Source: JBJHDF01 sp050486405 (GTDB taxonomy: Bacteria > Pseudomonadota > Gammaproteobacteria > Pseudomonadales > Cellvibrionaceae). Taken from it: a DNA stretch of 64,000 nucleotides. Where the stretch lies: positions 124,001 through 188,000 of the forward strand of contig JBJHDF010000002.1 in the NCBI GenBank assembly GCA_050486405.1, given 5' to 3'. Shown in pieces: positions 27,802-36,731 of this stretch; position 1 is the stretch's first letter, and the number at the start of each line of letters is the position of its first letter. The notes under the pieces are model-generated. The model did not search any database, was not told the DNA's origin, and saw only the letters and a program-made list of their open reading frames with translations. A program made the translations under genes and the position numbers.

Positions 27802-28626
27802 CTAGCGCTCGCCGGTCAGGGGTACAAAGCGCACCGGCATCAGGTTTTCGGTGCGGATCTCGCCCTGTTCGTCTTTTTTCACCAGCAGCAGGTTCTGGGT
27901 CCAGGCGCTGTCGCCCACGGGGATCACCATGCGGCCGCCGGGTTTGAGTTGGGCGATCAGGGGCGGCGGAATGTGGGTGGCGGCGGCGGTGACGATGATG
28001 GCGTCGTAGGGCGCGCCCTGCTCCCAGCCAAAATAGCCGTCGCCAAAGAGCGCGGTGATATTGCGGTAACCCAGTTCCTCGAACAGCGTCGCCACACTGC
28101 GCGCCAGCGGTTCGACAATCTCGATGGTTACCACCTCGCGCACCAGCTCGGCCAAAATGGCCGCCTGATAGCCCGAACCGGCGCCGATTTCCAGTACCCG
28201 GTCGTCGGGCTCGACCTGCAATACCTCGGTCATCAGGGCGACGATATAGGGTTGGGAGATGGTCTGGCCGTGGCCGATGGGCAACGGGGAGTCGTCGTAG
28301 GCCCGGCGCTGATAACCCTCGGGCACAAAGCGGTGGCGCGGCACCCGGGTCAGGGCGTCGAGCACCTGCTGGCTTTTGATGCCGCGCCGGGCAATCTGTG
28401 AGCGGACCATATCGGCGCGGCGCTGGGCCATGGTTTCGTCCTCCTCGAATTCCGGCAGCGCCACCCGCTGCGCAGCGGCCTGGCTGCGCAGCAACAGTTC
28501 GGCCTCGGGTGTGTCGGTGTCGGCGTTGGTATCGGCGTAGACGCCGGCTGCCCACAGCAGTGTGGTCAACAGAATGCAGGATACTCCGAATTCGCGGATT
28601 TGCGCGCTCGCGCTTGGCGTCTTCAT
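27802..28626 (-). CDS. pcm: Exported protein-L-isoaspartate O-methyltransferase
   Basis: 274 residues from the ATG at 28626 (GGAG upstream). The PCMT domain (about 63-270) has MVRSQIARRGIKSQQVLDAL, VPRHRFVPEGYQRRAYDD, the PIGHGQTISQPYIVALM substrate loop and the SAM site VLEIGAGSGYQAAIL. It is preceded by about 60 residues that begin with a hydrophobic signal sequence (VSCILLTTLLWAAGVYA), so unlike cytosolic Pcm it should act in the periplasm. It would repair isoaspartyl damage in long-lived envelope proteins; the methyl donor supply there is an open question. Alternatively the segment is a membrane anchor with a cytosolic domain. Confidence 0.85.
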   Translation of the reverse strand: MKTPSASAQIREFGVSCILLTTLLWAAGVYADTNADTDTPEAELLLRSQAAAQRVALPEFEEDETMAQRRADMVRSQIARRGIKSQQVLDALTRVPRHRFVPEGYQRRAYDDSPLPIGHGQTISQPYIVALMTEVLQVEPDDRVLEIGAGSGYQAAILAELVREVVTIEIVEPLARSVATLFEELGYRNITALFGDGYFGWEQGAPYDAIIVTAAATHIPPPLIAQLKPGGRMVIPVGDSAWTQNLLLVKKDEQGEIRTENLMPVRFVPLTGER

Positions 28627-28800
28627 GGCTGGCATCTCCATGATGGTGGTGCTGAAAAATTCTTGGCCGTGCGAGGTTACCTTGCCATGAAAGAAATGAC
28701 TCTGCAAATCGCCGCAATTTGGCATCAGATGCGGCTTTGAAGTCCTTTCCCGATGTTACACTTGAGTAGTATCGTGTTTGGTTATTTACGGGTGAAGGCG

Positions 28801-29805
28801 ATGGACCCTGTATTGGAAAATTTGGCCAGCGCGGTTGCCGACAGTGAGGATTTGGAGTCGCTGGTGCGACCGCTGCTGGAAATTCTACAATCGATCACAG
28901 GACTGGAGTCGACCTATCTCACCGAAATTCATAGCGGCGAGGGGGTACAGAAAATACTGTTTTCCCACAATGAGCAGGGGCTGCAGATTCCGGAGGGGCG
29001 GTCGGTGGAGTGGGACGACAGCCTGTGTCAGCGGGCCATACGGGATGAGTGCTTTCACGCCAACGATGTCAGTGAGCGTTGGTGTGACTCGCAGGCGGCC
29101 AGGGCGCTGGGCATTGAAGCCTATCTGGGTCACCCGGTGCGGCTTGGTTGTGGTGAGTTATATGGAACCCTCTGCGGTGCGTCAAGCGCGGCAGTTCGCG
29201 TGGATGAAGATGCGCGCAAGTTGTTGGCGCTGTTTTCGGATCTGATCGCCCGCCAGGTGGAGCGGGAGCGTCTGCTTGCCAGATTGCGCCTGGAAAACGC
29301 CGACTACCAGCGCCACGCCCTCACCGATCCCCTCACCGGTATACCCAACCGGCGGGCGGCCATGCAGGAGCTTGTGCGCACCTTGCAGATTGCCCGCCGC
29401 TCGGGCTCAATCGTGCAGGTGGCATTTATCGACCTGGATGGGTTCAAGTATATCAACGACACCCATGGCCACGACGCCGGTGACCGCTTTCTGTTGCAGA
29501 TTGCCGCCAGCCTGAGAAACGGCATGCGCCAGTCCGACTATGTGGCCCGTCTCGGAGGCGACGAGTTTCTGGCTTTGGGGCTGGATAACTCGGCGGACCC
29601 GCATTCCGGCCGGGACATCTTCCGCGATCGGGTACAGGCACTGACCCGTGGCAATTTTTCCATTGGCGAGACAAGCATCGAGTACTTGGGTGCCAGTGTC
29701 GGGGTAGTATCCTCGGCGCAGGACGACGAGAGCGCCGAGGCCTTGCTGGCGCGGGCGGACCAGGCCATGTATCAGGTTAAGCGCTTGCGCAAGGCACAGA
29801 GATAG
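28801..29805 (+). CDS. Diguanylate cyclase with N-terminal GAF domain
   Basis: 334 residues from the ATG at 28801. GAF sensor domain about 10-155 (includes DDSLCQRAIRDECFHANDV and YLGHPVRL), a short helix, then a GGDEF domain about 175-334 with the intact active site GGDEF and an RxxD inhibitory site (RQSD) five residues before it. It would make c-di-GMP from GTP with product feedback and switch between motile and attached life. An upstream in-frame ATG (28753) is possible but less well placed. The last 29 nt overlap the convergent hotdog-like gene. Confidence 0.92.
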   Translation: MDPVLENLASAVADSEDLESLVRPLLEILQSITGLESTYLTEIHSGEGVQKILFSHNEQGLQIPEGRSVEWDDSLCQRAIRDECFHANDVSERWCDSQAARALGIEAYLGHPVRLGCGELYGTLCGASSAAVRVDEDARKLLALFSDLIARQVERERLLARLRLENADYQRHALTDPLTGIPNRRAAMQELVRTLQIARRSGSIVQVAFIDLDGFKYINDTHGHDAGDRFLLQIAASLRNGMRQSDYVARLGGDEFLALGLDNSADPHSGRDIFRDRVQALTRGNFSIGETSIEYLGASVGVVSSAQDDESAEALLARADQAMYQVKRLRKAQR

Positions 29806-30268
29806 ATTGCGCTGCGGTGCTGCGCCGCTTCATGAGTGTACCCTGGGACTCGGCGATCACTCGGGGCAGCTGCGGGTCGCTGCCGCAAATGATGCAGTGA
29901 TAGGTGGCGTAGCCGGGGGTAACTGAGTCCACACGGGCTCTCGCGATCAGATCCTCGCCGTGGAAGGCGCGCTGGATACTCATTTCGTATTCCGCCAGAT
30001 CGCAGCCGCCAATGGAGGTTTGAGCCGCCAGGCGGGCCACGCAATCCACGACGCAACCCAGCGTGGCCTGGGCGTCGGCGCTGCTCCGATTGTGTGGGGT
30101 AAGCTTGAGCGCCACTTCCTGGGCCTTGGCATCCATGATATCCAGCGCAAAAAAGGCGCCTGCAGGGTGATTTTTGATCAGTCGTTCCAGCAGGGCAATG
30201 TGTGCGGTGCCGGCTGAGGGGGTATTGGCGTGTGAGCGGGCTTTGTACTGGGTGCTTATAGTTCTCAT
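29777..30268 (-). CDS. Hotdog-fold (PaaI/thioesterase-like) protein
   Basis: 163 residues from the ATG at 30268 (GAGG six nt upstream). The pattern LAEYEMSIQRAFHGEDLIARARVDSVTPGYATYHC near 95-130 followed by VIAESQGTLMKR matches the beta-strand core of small hotdog thioesterases, and the N-terminal half includes LIKNHPAGAFFALDIM. No clear catalytic motif could be fixed, so the assignment is tentative. Stand-alone gene between the diguanylate cyclase and an AraC regulator. Confidence 0.55.
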   Translation of the reverse strand: MRTISTQYKARSHANTPSAGTAHIALLERLIKNHPAGAFFALDIMDAKAQEVALKLTPHNRSSADAQATLGCVVDCVARLAAQTSIGGCDLAEYEMSIQRAFHGEDLIARARVDSVTPGYATYHCIICGSDPQLPRVIAESQGTLMKRRSTAAQSISVPCASA

Positions 30269-30446
30269 GGTGGACCTCTGGGTGCCTGGTTGATCAGGAT
30301 TGACATATAGCCTATTCAAATCAGAGGTCGGGCTATAACGCTTTTGTGAAAAAGTCTATTAGCCGGTAAATAGTAGTATTTATTTTTCTAATAGTTAAAG
30401 TCTTCCAAAGTGGAATCCGTTAGGAAATCGCCCAGAGAAATTGTCG

Positions 30447-31613
30447 CTAGCTATTAAGATTGACTCCCTTATAAACATTTTTGAAAATTTTGGGCGTACA
30501 GCCGTACTCTTCCTTGAACAGCTTGTTGAAGTAGGAAACGTTGCGGTAGCCCACCGAGTAGGCGATTTCGGCCACGCTGGCCTCCTCGGTTTCGGACAAC
30601 AGCCGGGCTGCCTCGGTGAGCCGCAGTTTGTTCAGGTAGCCGGTGAAGGTATAGCCCAGCTCGGCCTTCAGAACCTCATTGATCTTGGTCCGACTGACGC
30701 CGATGGCGTTCGCGATAGTGTCCAGGTTCAACTCCGGGTTGGAGTACTCCGTGGCCATGAACCGCAGAATTGCGCCCTTGTCCCGGTCATTCCGGGGTTC
30801 CACCGAGAGCTGCTGATAGGCGATCAGTGGCAGGTCTTTCTGCACCCTGTTTCTGAGATCTCTGATCAACGCCTGGGTATGTTGACGGAAGAGCCAGATG
30901 GCGAAGCCGCCCCAAGTCAAAATAAGAAAGACGCCCAGAAGGTAAAGGTATCGCCAGTCGCGCCCGTGGAGGCTCAGTTCGTTTATATGAACTCGGGAAG
31001 CCGCATCCTGGGGGCTCTGAAACGTGGAAAAAAAGGAGATCCTGGGCACCCGGGTCGGCTGATACTCCTGCATTGACAGCTTGAGGTCGAACCTGTCCAG
31101 CCACCACTGGGCCGTTTCCAGGCGGGTCAGGTCCAACTCCACATGGCTCCATTGCTCGCTACAGGAAAAATAGGTAGAAGGTGAGCGATAGGTCAGGTAG
31201 TCCCAGGGTTGGGTGACCTGCTCCTCAAACATGAACATGGCGAAGCCCAGAACATTGGCGGGTGAACACTTGACGTTAAAATTCAAACTGGTGAATGACG
31301 ACAGGTCCACCATGGTGGGCTCACCGGATTGATTCTGGAATACCAGCCCCACCGAGGCGTGCGGGTACTCTACGGCACTGGACACGAACAGTTCAAAGTC
31401 CAGGCCGTAGCTGTCGTCGTATAGGGTTACCGAGGACATCCCTCCCTGGTAGGCGTCCGTTCCCTTATCGGCTTCCCAGGGTATGGCGCTGGTGTCGGCG
31501 GGCAACAGCGACTCTTGCAGAAACGTGCGCTGCAGGCACCAGTAGGTCGCCAGAGCACAGATAGCCAACAATCCCAGCAGTGCCAGCAGTGCTTTTTTAT
31601 AGAATATCAGCAT
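30447..31613 (-). CDS. Membrane-anchored AraC-family transcriptional regulator with periplasmic sensor
   Basis: 388 residues. Membrane helix 1 at 8-27, a periplasmic beta-rich domain at about 30-218 (WSHVELDLTRLETAQWWLDR; jelly-roll-like as in CIA30 or carbohydrate-binding folds), membrane helix 2 at 222-242, and a cytoplasmic AraC HTH domain at about 285-380 (LNLDTIANAIGVSRTKINEV; VAEIAYSVGYRNVSYFNKLF, the second helix-turn-helix). The regulator would bind DNA while fixed in the membrane and read a periplasmic signal. It is next to the lactate permease gene (upstream, same strand), a plausible target. Ligand unknown. Confidence 0.85.
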   Translation of the reverse strand: MLIFYKKALLALLGLLAICALATYWCLQRTFLQESLLPADTSAIPWEADKGTDAYQGGMSSVTLYDDSYGLDFELFVSSAVEYPHASVGLVFQNQSGEPTMVDLSSFTSLNFNVKCSPANVLGFAMFMFEEQVTQPWDYLTYRSPSTYFSCSEQWSHVELDLTRLETAQWWLDRFDLKLSMQEYQPTRVPRISFFSTFQSPQDAASRVHINELSLHGRDWRYLYLLGVFLILTWGGFAIWLFRQHTQALIRDLRNRVQKDLPLIAYQQLSVEPRNDRDKGAILRFMATEYSNPELNLDTIANAIGVSRTKINEVLKAELGYTFTGYLNKLRLTEAARLLSETEEASVAEIAYSVGYRNVSYFNKLFKEEYGCTPKIFKNVYKGVNLNS

Positions 31614-31690
31614 GTAGCGGACTCAGTGGCCAAGTGTTCGGCGCGTCCCGTTAAATCGTCGGTGAAATATGGCACATAACCACCGCTTTG

Positions 31691-31726
31691 AAAAGAAGAG
31701 CCGGCCTCTCCCCCTATCCTTCTTTT
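31691..31726 (-). terminator. Inverted repeat downstream of the lactate permease gene
   Basis: Arms AAAAGAAG (31691-31698) and CTTCTTTT (31719-31726). Read on the minus strand the 3' arm ends in TTTT, so it may end the permease transcript before the AraC gene. Weak stem. Confidence 0.35.
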
Positions 31727-31742
31727 CCCTTCTCCCTTTCTC

Positions 31743-33359
31743 TCACCACACCGCCACCAACACCATCCCCACCGCTCCGGCGCCCAGGCAATAGTACAAC
31801 ATGGGCCCCAACGTCAGCCGGATAATCTGGCCTTCCTGGCCGTTGAGTTTGACCACGGCGGCGGCGGCGACAACATTCATGACGCAGATCATATTGCCGG
31901 CATTGGCGCCGATCATCTGCAGCGCCAGCACGATGCGCTCCGGCAGGTCGGCGGCCAGGGCCGCTTCCTGCTGCAGACCGGAAAACATCATATTGGAAAA
32001 GGTGGCGGAACCGGCGATAAAACTGCCCAGGGCGCCGACAAAGGGTGCTACCAGCGGCCAGTAGCCGGCGATGGCGCCAGCGGCCAGTTGTGCCAGCTCC
32101 GAGGGCATGGCGGCCAGGTCGCTGGCGTTGACGTCGGAGTTGAGAAATATCCGCACCATGGGCACGGATGTGCCCAGCGCAATCAGCGCGGGCAGCAGGC
32201 TGCGGGCGGAGTCGCGCCAGGCGCGTGCCGCTTCGCGGGCGGGCAGACGGTGCAGGGCGATAGTGATCAGCGCCGTCAGCGCAAACAGGGTGCCGGGCAG
32301 ATAAAACGGTGTGAGGTTGGCGTTGATCCCGGTGCCCAGCAGCTCGCGCCAACTCAGGGTCAGGCCCTGCAGAAACGCCTTGAAGGGCAGAAAGTCCAGT
32401 CGGGTAATGATCAGCAGCGCCACCGCCACCAGATAGGGCAGCCAGGCGAGCCACAGTAACATGGCCGGCTGCGGCTGCTGCTCAGCTTCGGGCAGGTCGT
32501 ACTGGCCGGCGTCGGTATCCCCCGGCAGACGCCAGGGCGTCGCCGGCAGCAGCAGGCCCCTGCGGGCGGCGGTGACCACCAGTCCCAGGCCGATCAGCGC
32601 GCCCAGCACCGAGGGAAACTCCGGCCCCAGCAGCCAGGCCACCAGCCAGGCGGGCAGGGTGAAAGCCAGTCCGGCCATCAGGGCAAAGGGCCAGATGGCC
32701 AGCCCCTCGCGCCAACTGCGGTTGGCGCCGAAGAAGCGGGTGAGCAGCGCCGCCATGATCAATGGCAGAAAGCTGGCCACCAGTATGTCGATGCTGATGG
32801 CGGTGAGGGCAATGGCCTGCAGTTCCGCCGGTTCGCTGCCGGGAAGGCCCTGCGCCATGCCCACCAGTACCGGGGTGCCCACAGCGCCGAAGGAGACGGC
32901 GGTGCTGTCGGCAATCAGCGCCAGGCTCACCGCCGCCATGGCGGGAAAGCCAAGGGCCACCAGCAGCGGCGCACAGATGGCGGCGGGGGTACCAAAACCG
33001 CTGACACCTTCGAGAAAGGAGCCGAACAGCCAGGCGACAATGATCATCTGCACCCGCCGATCCGGGGATATGGCAAAGAAGCCGGCGCGGATGCTGTTCA
33101 GGGCGCCGCTGGCCTTCAAAGTATTCAGCAGAACTATGGCCCCGAAGATTATGATGACAATGGAGCTGGCGATCACCCAGCCCTCGAGCACCGACGCGGC
33201 CATCTGCCGCGCCGGTACCTGCCAGGCCAGCCAGGCCAGACCGGCGGACACCAGCAAACTCAGGGGCATGGCGCGGCTGGCGGGCAGCCGCATCACCACC
33301 AGCAGCACAAATACCGATGCCACCGGCATGACGGCGGCCAGCAGTTGCAGGGGCGTCAT
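31743..33359 (-). CDS. lctP: L-lactate permease family transporter
   Basis: 538 residues with about 12-13 membrane helices. LctP signatures: FGSFLEGVSGFGTPAAICAPLLVALGF and STAVSFGAVGTPVLVGMAQG in the N-terminal half, FIAGSATFSNMMFSGLQ and MIGANAGNMICVMNVVAAAAV in the C-terminal half. It imports lactate or glycolate with protons across the inner membrane. Divergent from a P450 gene over a 247-nt spacer rich in small palindromes. No lactate dehydrogenase is in the window, so the true substrate cannot be told from context. Confidence 0.9.
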   Translation of the reverse strand: MTPLQLLAAVMPVASVFVLLVVMRLPASRAMPLSLLVSAGLAWLAWQVPARQMAASVLEGWVIASSIVIIIFGAIVLLNTLKASGALNSIRAGFFAISPDRRVQMIIVAWLFGSFLEGVSGFGTPAAICAPLLVALGFPAMAAVSLALIADSTAVSFGAVGTPVLVGMAQGLPGSEPAELQAIALTAISIDILVASFLPLIMAALLTRFFGANRSWREGLAIWPFALMAGLAFTLPAWLVAWLLGPEFPSVLGALIGLGLVVTAARRGLLLPATPWRLPGDTDAGQYDLPEAEQQPQPAMLLWLAWLPYLVAVALLIITRLDFLPFKAFLQGLTLSWRELLGTGINANLTPFYLPGTLFALTALITIALHRLPAREAARAWRDSARSLLPALIALGTSVPMVRIFLNSDVNASDLAAMPSELAQLAAGAIAGYWPLVAPFVGALGSFIAGSATFSNMMFSGLQQEAALAADLPERIVLALQMIGANAGNMICVMNVVAAAAVVKLNGQEGQIIRLTLGPMLYYCLGAGAVGMVLVAVW

Positions 33360-33436
33360 GCTGTTGAGACCTTCATGTATATTTTGGCGACAAAATTTCT
33401 TCCGAAGGTGTCAGGAAGGTTGCGTTTGACCGGGGT

Positions 33437-33504
33437 AGCACTTAACGTGCTAGGGCCTTTCACTGAGCTGCTCAAGTTAAGTGACCTGTCAAGTGAATGA
33501 CTTG
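33437..33504. promoter_or_regulatory. Palindromes in the lctP / P450 divergent promoter region
   Basis: AGCAC-TTAAC-GTGCT at 33437-33451 and CAAGT-GAATG-ACTTG at 33490-33504, plus CAAGTTAAGTGAC between them. They share the AAGT/ACTT theme and could be operator sites controlling one or both divergent genes. Confidence 0.4.
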
Positions 33505-33606
33505 TTAACGTGATCATACCCATTTTGCACAAGGTATCAATCGGCAGTATTGACGCAGCACAACAAACCGTATCAACAACGCACAATACCAACTAAGGGA
33601 TTGCTT

Positions 33607-34977
33607 ATGACTACCGAAGCCACCGAGGTACCCGTTGCCACCCAGAAAAGTGGCGCCCAAGCCACCGATTATGCCAGCGCTCTGGCGCAGGTTTCCGAGC
33701 AGGACCTCTTTCCCCTGGTGCGCCAGTGGATGGACAACGAGCCGTTGGAGTTTTTCAAATACCTGCGCGAGAACCGCCCAAACCTGCACACGCCTGTTTG
33801 CACTTTGGTGACGCGCAACGACGATGTCATCGAGGTGCTCAACCAACCGTCGGTATTTACCGTATCCATGTACAAGCCCAAGATGGGCGACTACCTGATG
33901 ACCCACGATGATACCCCGGTACACTTTCGCGAAAAGTCCATTATGCGCTCCATGCTCAACCGCGATGACCTGCCGGCGGTGCGCAAAATGGTGGCCAACA
34001 ACGCCCGCAAGATGCTCGATGAGGCCGGTGGCGCCATCGAGCTGGCCGGTGACTACTGCCGCATGGTGCCGGCTTCCATTGTGCAGGACTATTTCGGGCT
34101 GGATGGGGTGGACTCGCGCACACTGATTGAGTGGTCCTACTGGAACCAGCGCAACAGCTTTCACAACTATCCGTTCAATCTGATCAGTGACGAAGAGCGG
34201 CAGCATATTATCGATATGCACAACAAGACGGGGGAGGAGTTTGCCAAATACATCGTCAAACTGATCGCCCGGCGGCTGGTACCGGTGAAGGCCGCCAAGG
34301 CTACCGGCCTGGCCTTCCTGTACTACACTCTGCGCGCCTGGATCGATCGTCTCCGAGGCAAGCCGCACAAGCTGCGCGATGATATCTTTACCCGCATGTT
34401 GCTGACCAGTTATCCCGAAGCGGTGGGTTTCCCCATTCAGCGTTTGGGGCTGAACGCCAGCGGTTTGCTGATCGGCGCGGTGGAAACCACTGCCCAGGCT
34501 GTGGCGCAAACGGTCAAACAGCTGATGCTGCGCCCGGACATTCTGGCTCAGGCCAAGGCGGCGGCCAAGGCCGGGGATGACGATGCTTTCGACGGCTATG
34601 TCTGGGAAGCGCTGCGCTATGACCCCATTACCCCCTTTCTGTTTCGCGTGGCGGACAGCGATTACACCATTGCCAAGGGTACGGATCGGGCCATTACCGT
34701 CAAAAAAGGCGAGATGGTATTGGCGGTGGTGCTGTCGGCCATGTTCGATCCGCAAAAGTTCGCCAACCCGGATAGCTTCGATCCGCAACGGGACAAGATG
34801 GGTTACTACCATTTGGGCTATGGTCACCACGAGTGTCTGGGCAAGTATGTCGCCTTGGTGATGATCCCGGAGATGGTGCGGCAACTGTTATTGCGCGACA
34901 ATCTGCGGGAGACCAGTGATATCGACTACAAAGGCGGCCCCTTCCCGGAAGAGTACCATTTCAGCTACGACCCTTGA
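33607..34977 (+). CDS. Cytochrome P450
   Basis: 456 residues from the ATG at 33607 (AAGGG seven nt upstream). P450 hallmarks: I-helix IGAVETTAQAV (acid-alcohol pair ET), ExxR in the K-helix (WEALRYDP) and heme ligand Cys at about 410 in LGYGHHECLGKYVA. The usual Phe of FxxGxxxCxG is replaced (the box begins with Leu). Probably soluble and dependent on a ferredoxin system, none of which is nearby. Substrate unknown. It is followed by a terminator hairpin and then by the GNAT-nitrilase gene. Confidence 0.93.
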   Translation: MTTEATEVPVATQKSGAQATDYASALAQVSEQDLFPLVRQWMDNEPLEFFKYLRENRPNLHTPVCTLVTRNDDVIEVLNQPSVFTVSMYKPKMGDYLMTHDDTPVHFREKSIMRSMLNRDDLPAVRKMVANNARKMLDEAGGAIELAGDYCRMVPASIVQDYFGLDGVDSRTLIEWSYWNQRNSFHNYPFNLISDEERQHIIDMHNKTGEEFAKYIVKLIARRLVPVKAAKATGLAFLYYTLRAWIDRLRGKPHKLRDDIFTRMLLTSYPEAVGFPIQRLGLNASGLLIGAVETTAQAVAQTVKQLMLRPDILAQAKAAAKAGDDDAFDGYVWEALRYDPITPFLFRVADSDYTIAKGTDRAITVKKGEMVLAVVLSAMFDPQKFANPDSFDPQRDKMGYYHLGYGHHECLGKYVALVMIPEMVRQLLLRDNLRETSDIDYKGGPFPEEYHFSYDP

Positions 34978-34988
34978 CGTCCGATCCG

Positions 34989-35022
34989 GCGCTGCCTGGC
35001 CCGGCCAGGCAGCGCTGCTGCT
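34989..35022 (+). terminator. Terminator after the P450 gene
   Basis: Perfect 11-bp stem GCGCTGCCTGG / CCAGGCAGCGC with a 5-nt loop, followed by TGCTGCTCTTT. It starts 12 nt after the P450 stop. Confidence 0.75.
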
Positions 35023-35129
35023 CTTTGCCAAACCCGCGACAACGTCGTATCCTCATGGATTGGGCCCTGGCGACAGCCCCCGACAGGGGCTGCCGCCAGG
35101 TCAGTCTCTGACGAAGTATGGAATGCAGT

Positions 35130-36713
35130 ATGGCAGGCAATACGACCAACAAACTCGCGCAACATGGCGTACATCTGACCGTGCGCAACGCCACCCTGAA
35201 AGATGTCCCCGCCATTGTCCGGTTGTCGGAAAAAGTTTACCAGCCCATCGGTATGGAGCCCTATTCCCGGGCCGCCATTACCGGGCAGATCAACAACTTT
35301 CCCCAGGGGCAGATAGTGGTTATGGCCGGTGATACCCTGGTGGGCTACTGCGCCACTTTCCGTATTGCCGAGGAAGTGGCCATGAAACCCCACAACTGGA
35401 CCGAGGTCACCGGCAACGGCTTTGCGTCCCGCCACGACATCCACGGTGACTGGCTCTATGGCATGGAAGTGTGTGTGGACGACGATTACCGTGGTTACCG
35501 CATAGGGCAGCGCCTGTACAACGAGCGCAAGAAACTCTGCGAGTCTCTGGGTCTCAAGGGTGTGGTGTTTGCCGGGCGCCTGCCCAACCTGTCGCGTCGC
35601 CTGAAAAAATACAAGACCGTGGAAAACTACATCGATCAGGTGGTGCACAAAAAAGTCAAGGATCCGGTTTTGGGTTTCCAGTTGCGTAACGGCTTTGAGG
35701 TGGTACGGGTACTGGAAAATTATCTGGATGATGACAAACAATCACTGAACTACGCCGCGCTGATGGTGTGGCACAACCCCAAGGTGCCGGCGGAGGACGA
35801 CAAGCCGGTCAAGAAGTACGGTGTGCGTATGCCCGATGTGGTGCGTATCGGCACCGTGCAGTATATGCAACGCCGCGTGAGTTCCTTTGCCGAGTTTGTC
35901 AAATACGTGGAATATTTTGTCGACGTAGTGGCGGATTACAAGGGCGACTTTGTGGTGTTTCCCGAACTGTTCACACTGCAATTGCTGTCTATCGAGGACC
36001 AGGAGCTGTCCCCTTTCGAATCCATTGAAGCGTTGACCAAATACACGCCGCGTTTCAAGGATGCCATGCGGCAGATGGCGCTCAGCTACAATGTCAATAT
36101 CATCGCCGGTTCCCATCCCACCCGGGTGGAGAATGGCCGTATCGAAAATATCTCCTATGTCTTTCTGCGCGACGGTCGCACCTACGAACAGCCAAAGATT
36201 CACCCAACGCCCAACGAGCGCTACTGGTGGGATATCGAGGGCGGCAGTACCCTGAGTGCGATCGATACCGACTGCGGTCCCATCGGTGTGTTGATCTGCT
36301 ACGATTCGGAATTTCCGGAGCTGGTGCGCTATCTGGCCGATCAGGGAGTGCAGATTCTGTTTGTACCTTTCTGCACCGACGAGCGCCAGAGTTATCTGCG
36401 GGTACGCTATTGCTGTCAGGCGCGGGCGGTGGAAAACCAGATGTATGTAGTGATGTCCGGCAACGTGGGCAACCTGCCCAATGTGTCGAACATGGATATC
36501 CAATACGCCCAGAGCTGCATTCTCACCCCCTGCGACTTTCCCTTTGCGCGGGATGGCATAGCCGCCGATACCACGCCCAACGTGGAAACCGTCGCTTTTG
36601 CCGATCTGCGTCCGGAAAGTCTGATCATGGCGCGCAACAGCGGCACGGTGCAGAACCTGAAGGATCGCCGGCACGATCTGTACCGGCTGGTGTGGAAGGG
36701 TGGCAAACGCTGA
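35130..36713 (+). CDS. GNAT acetyltransferase fused to a carbon-nitrogen hydrolase
   Basis: 527 residues. N-terminal GNAT domain about 15-215 (MEVCVDDDYRGYRIGQRLYNE is the acetyl-CoA pyrophosphate-binding segment), then a nitrilase-superfamily domain about 235-527 with the complete triad: E279 in VVFPELF, K356 in QPKIHP, C390 in LICYDSEFPE. The two-domain architecture is a known fusion in many bacteria; the substrate is not defined, but such proteins are suspected in amine or amide metabolism. A further Met 4 codons upstream (35118) could also start translation. Convergent with the flavoprotein gene 18 nt away. Confidence 0.9.
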   Translation: MAGNTTNKLAQHGVHLTVRNATLKDVPAIVRLSEKVYQPIGMEPYSRAAITGQINNFPQGQIVVMAGDTLVGYCATFRIAEEVAMKPHNWTEVTGNGFASRHDIHGDWLYGMEVCVDDDYRGYRIGQRLYNERKKLCESLGLKGVVFAGRLPNLSRRLKKYKTVENYIDQVVHKKVKDPVLGFQLRNGFEVVRVLENYLDDDKQSLNYAALMVWHNPKVPAEDDKPVKKYGVRMPDVVRIGTVQYMQRRVSSFAEFVKYVEYFVDVVADYKGDFVVFPELFTLQLLSIEDQELSPFESIEALTKYTPRFKDAMRQMALSYNVNIIAGSHPTRVENGRIENISYVFLRDGRTYEQPKIHPTPNERYWWDIEGGSTLSAIDTDCGPIGVLICYDSEFPELVRYLADQGVQILFVPFCTDERQSYLRVRYCCQARAVENQMYVVMSGNVGNLPNVSNMDIQYAQSCILTPCDFPFARDGIAADTTPNVETVAFADLRPESLIMARNSGTVQNLKDRRHDLYRLVWKGGKR

Positions 36714-36731
36714 AATAGCAGCGCTGCGCGC

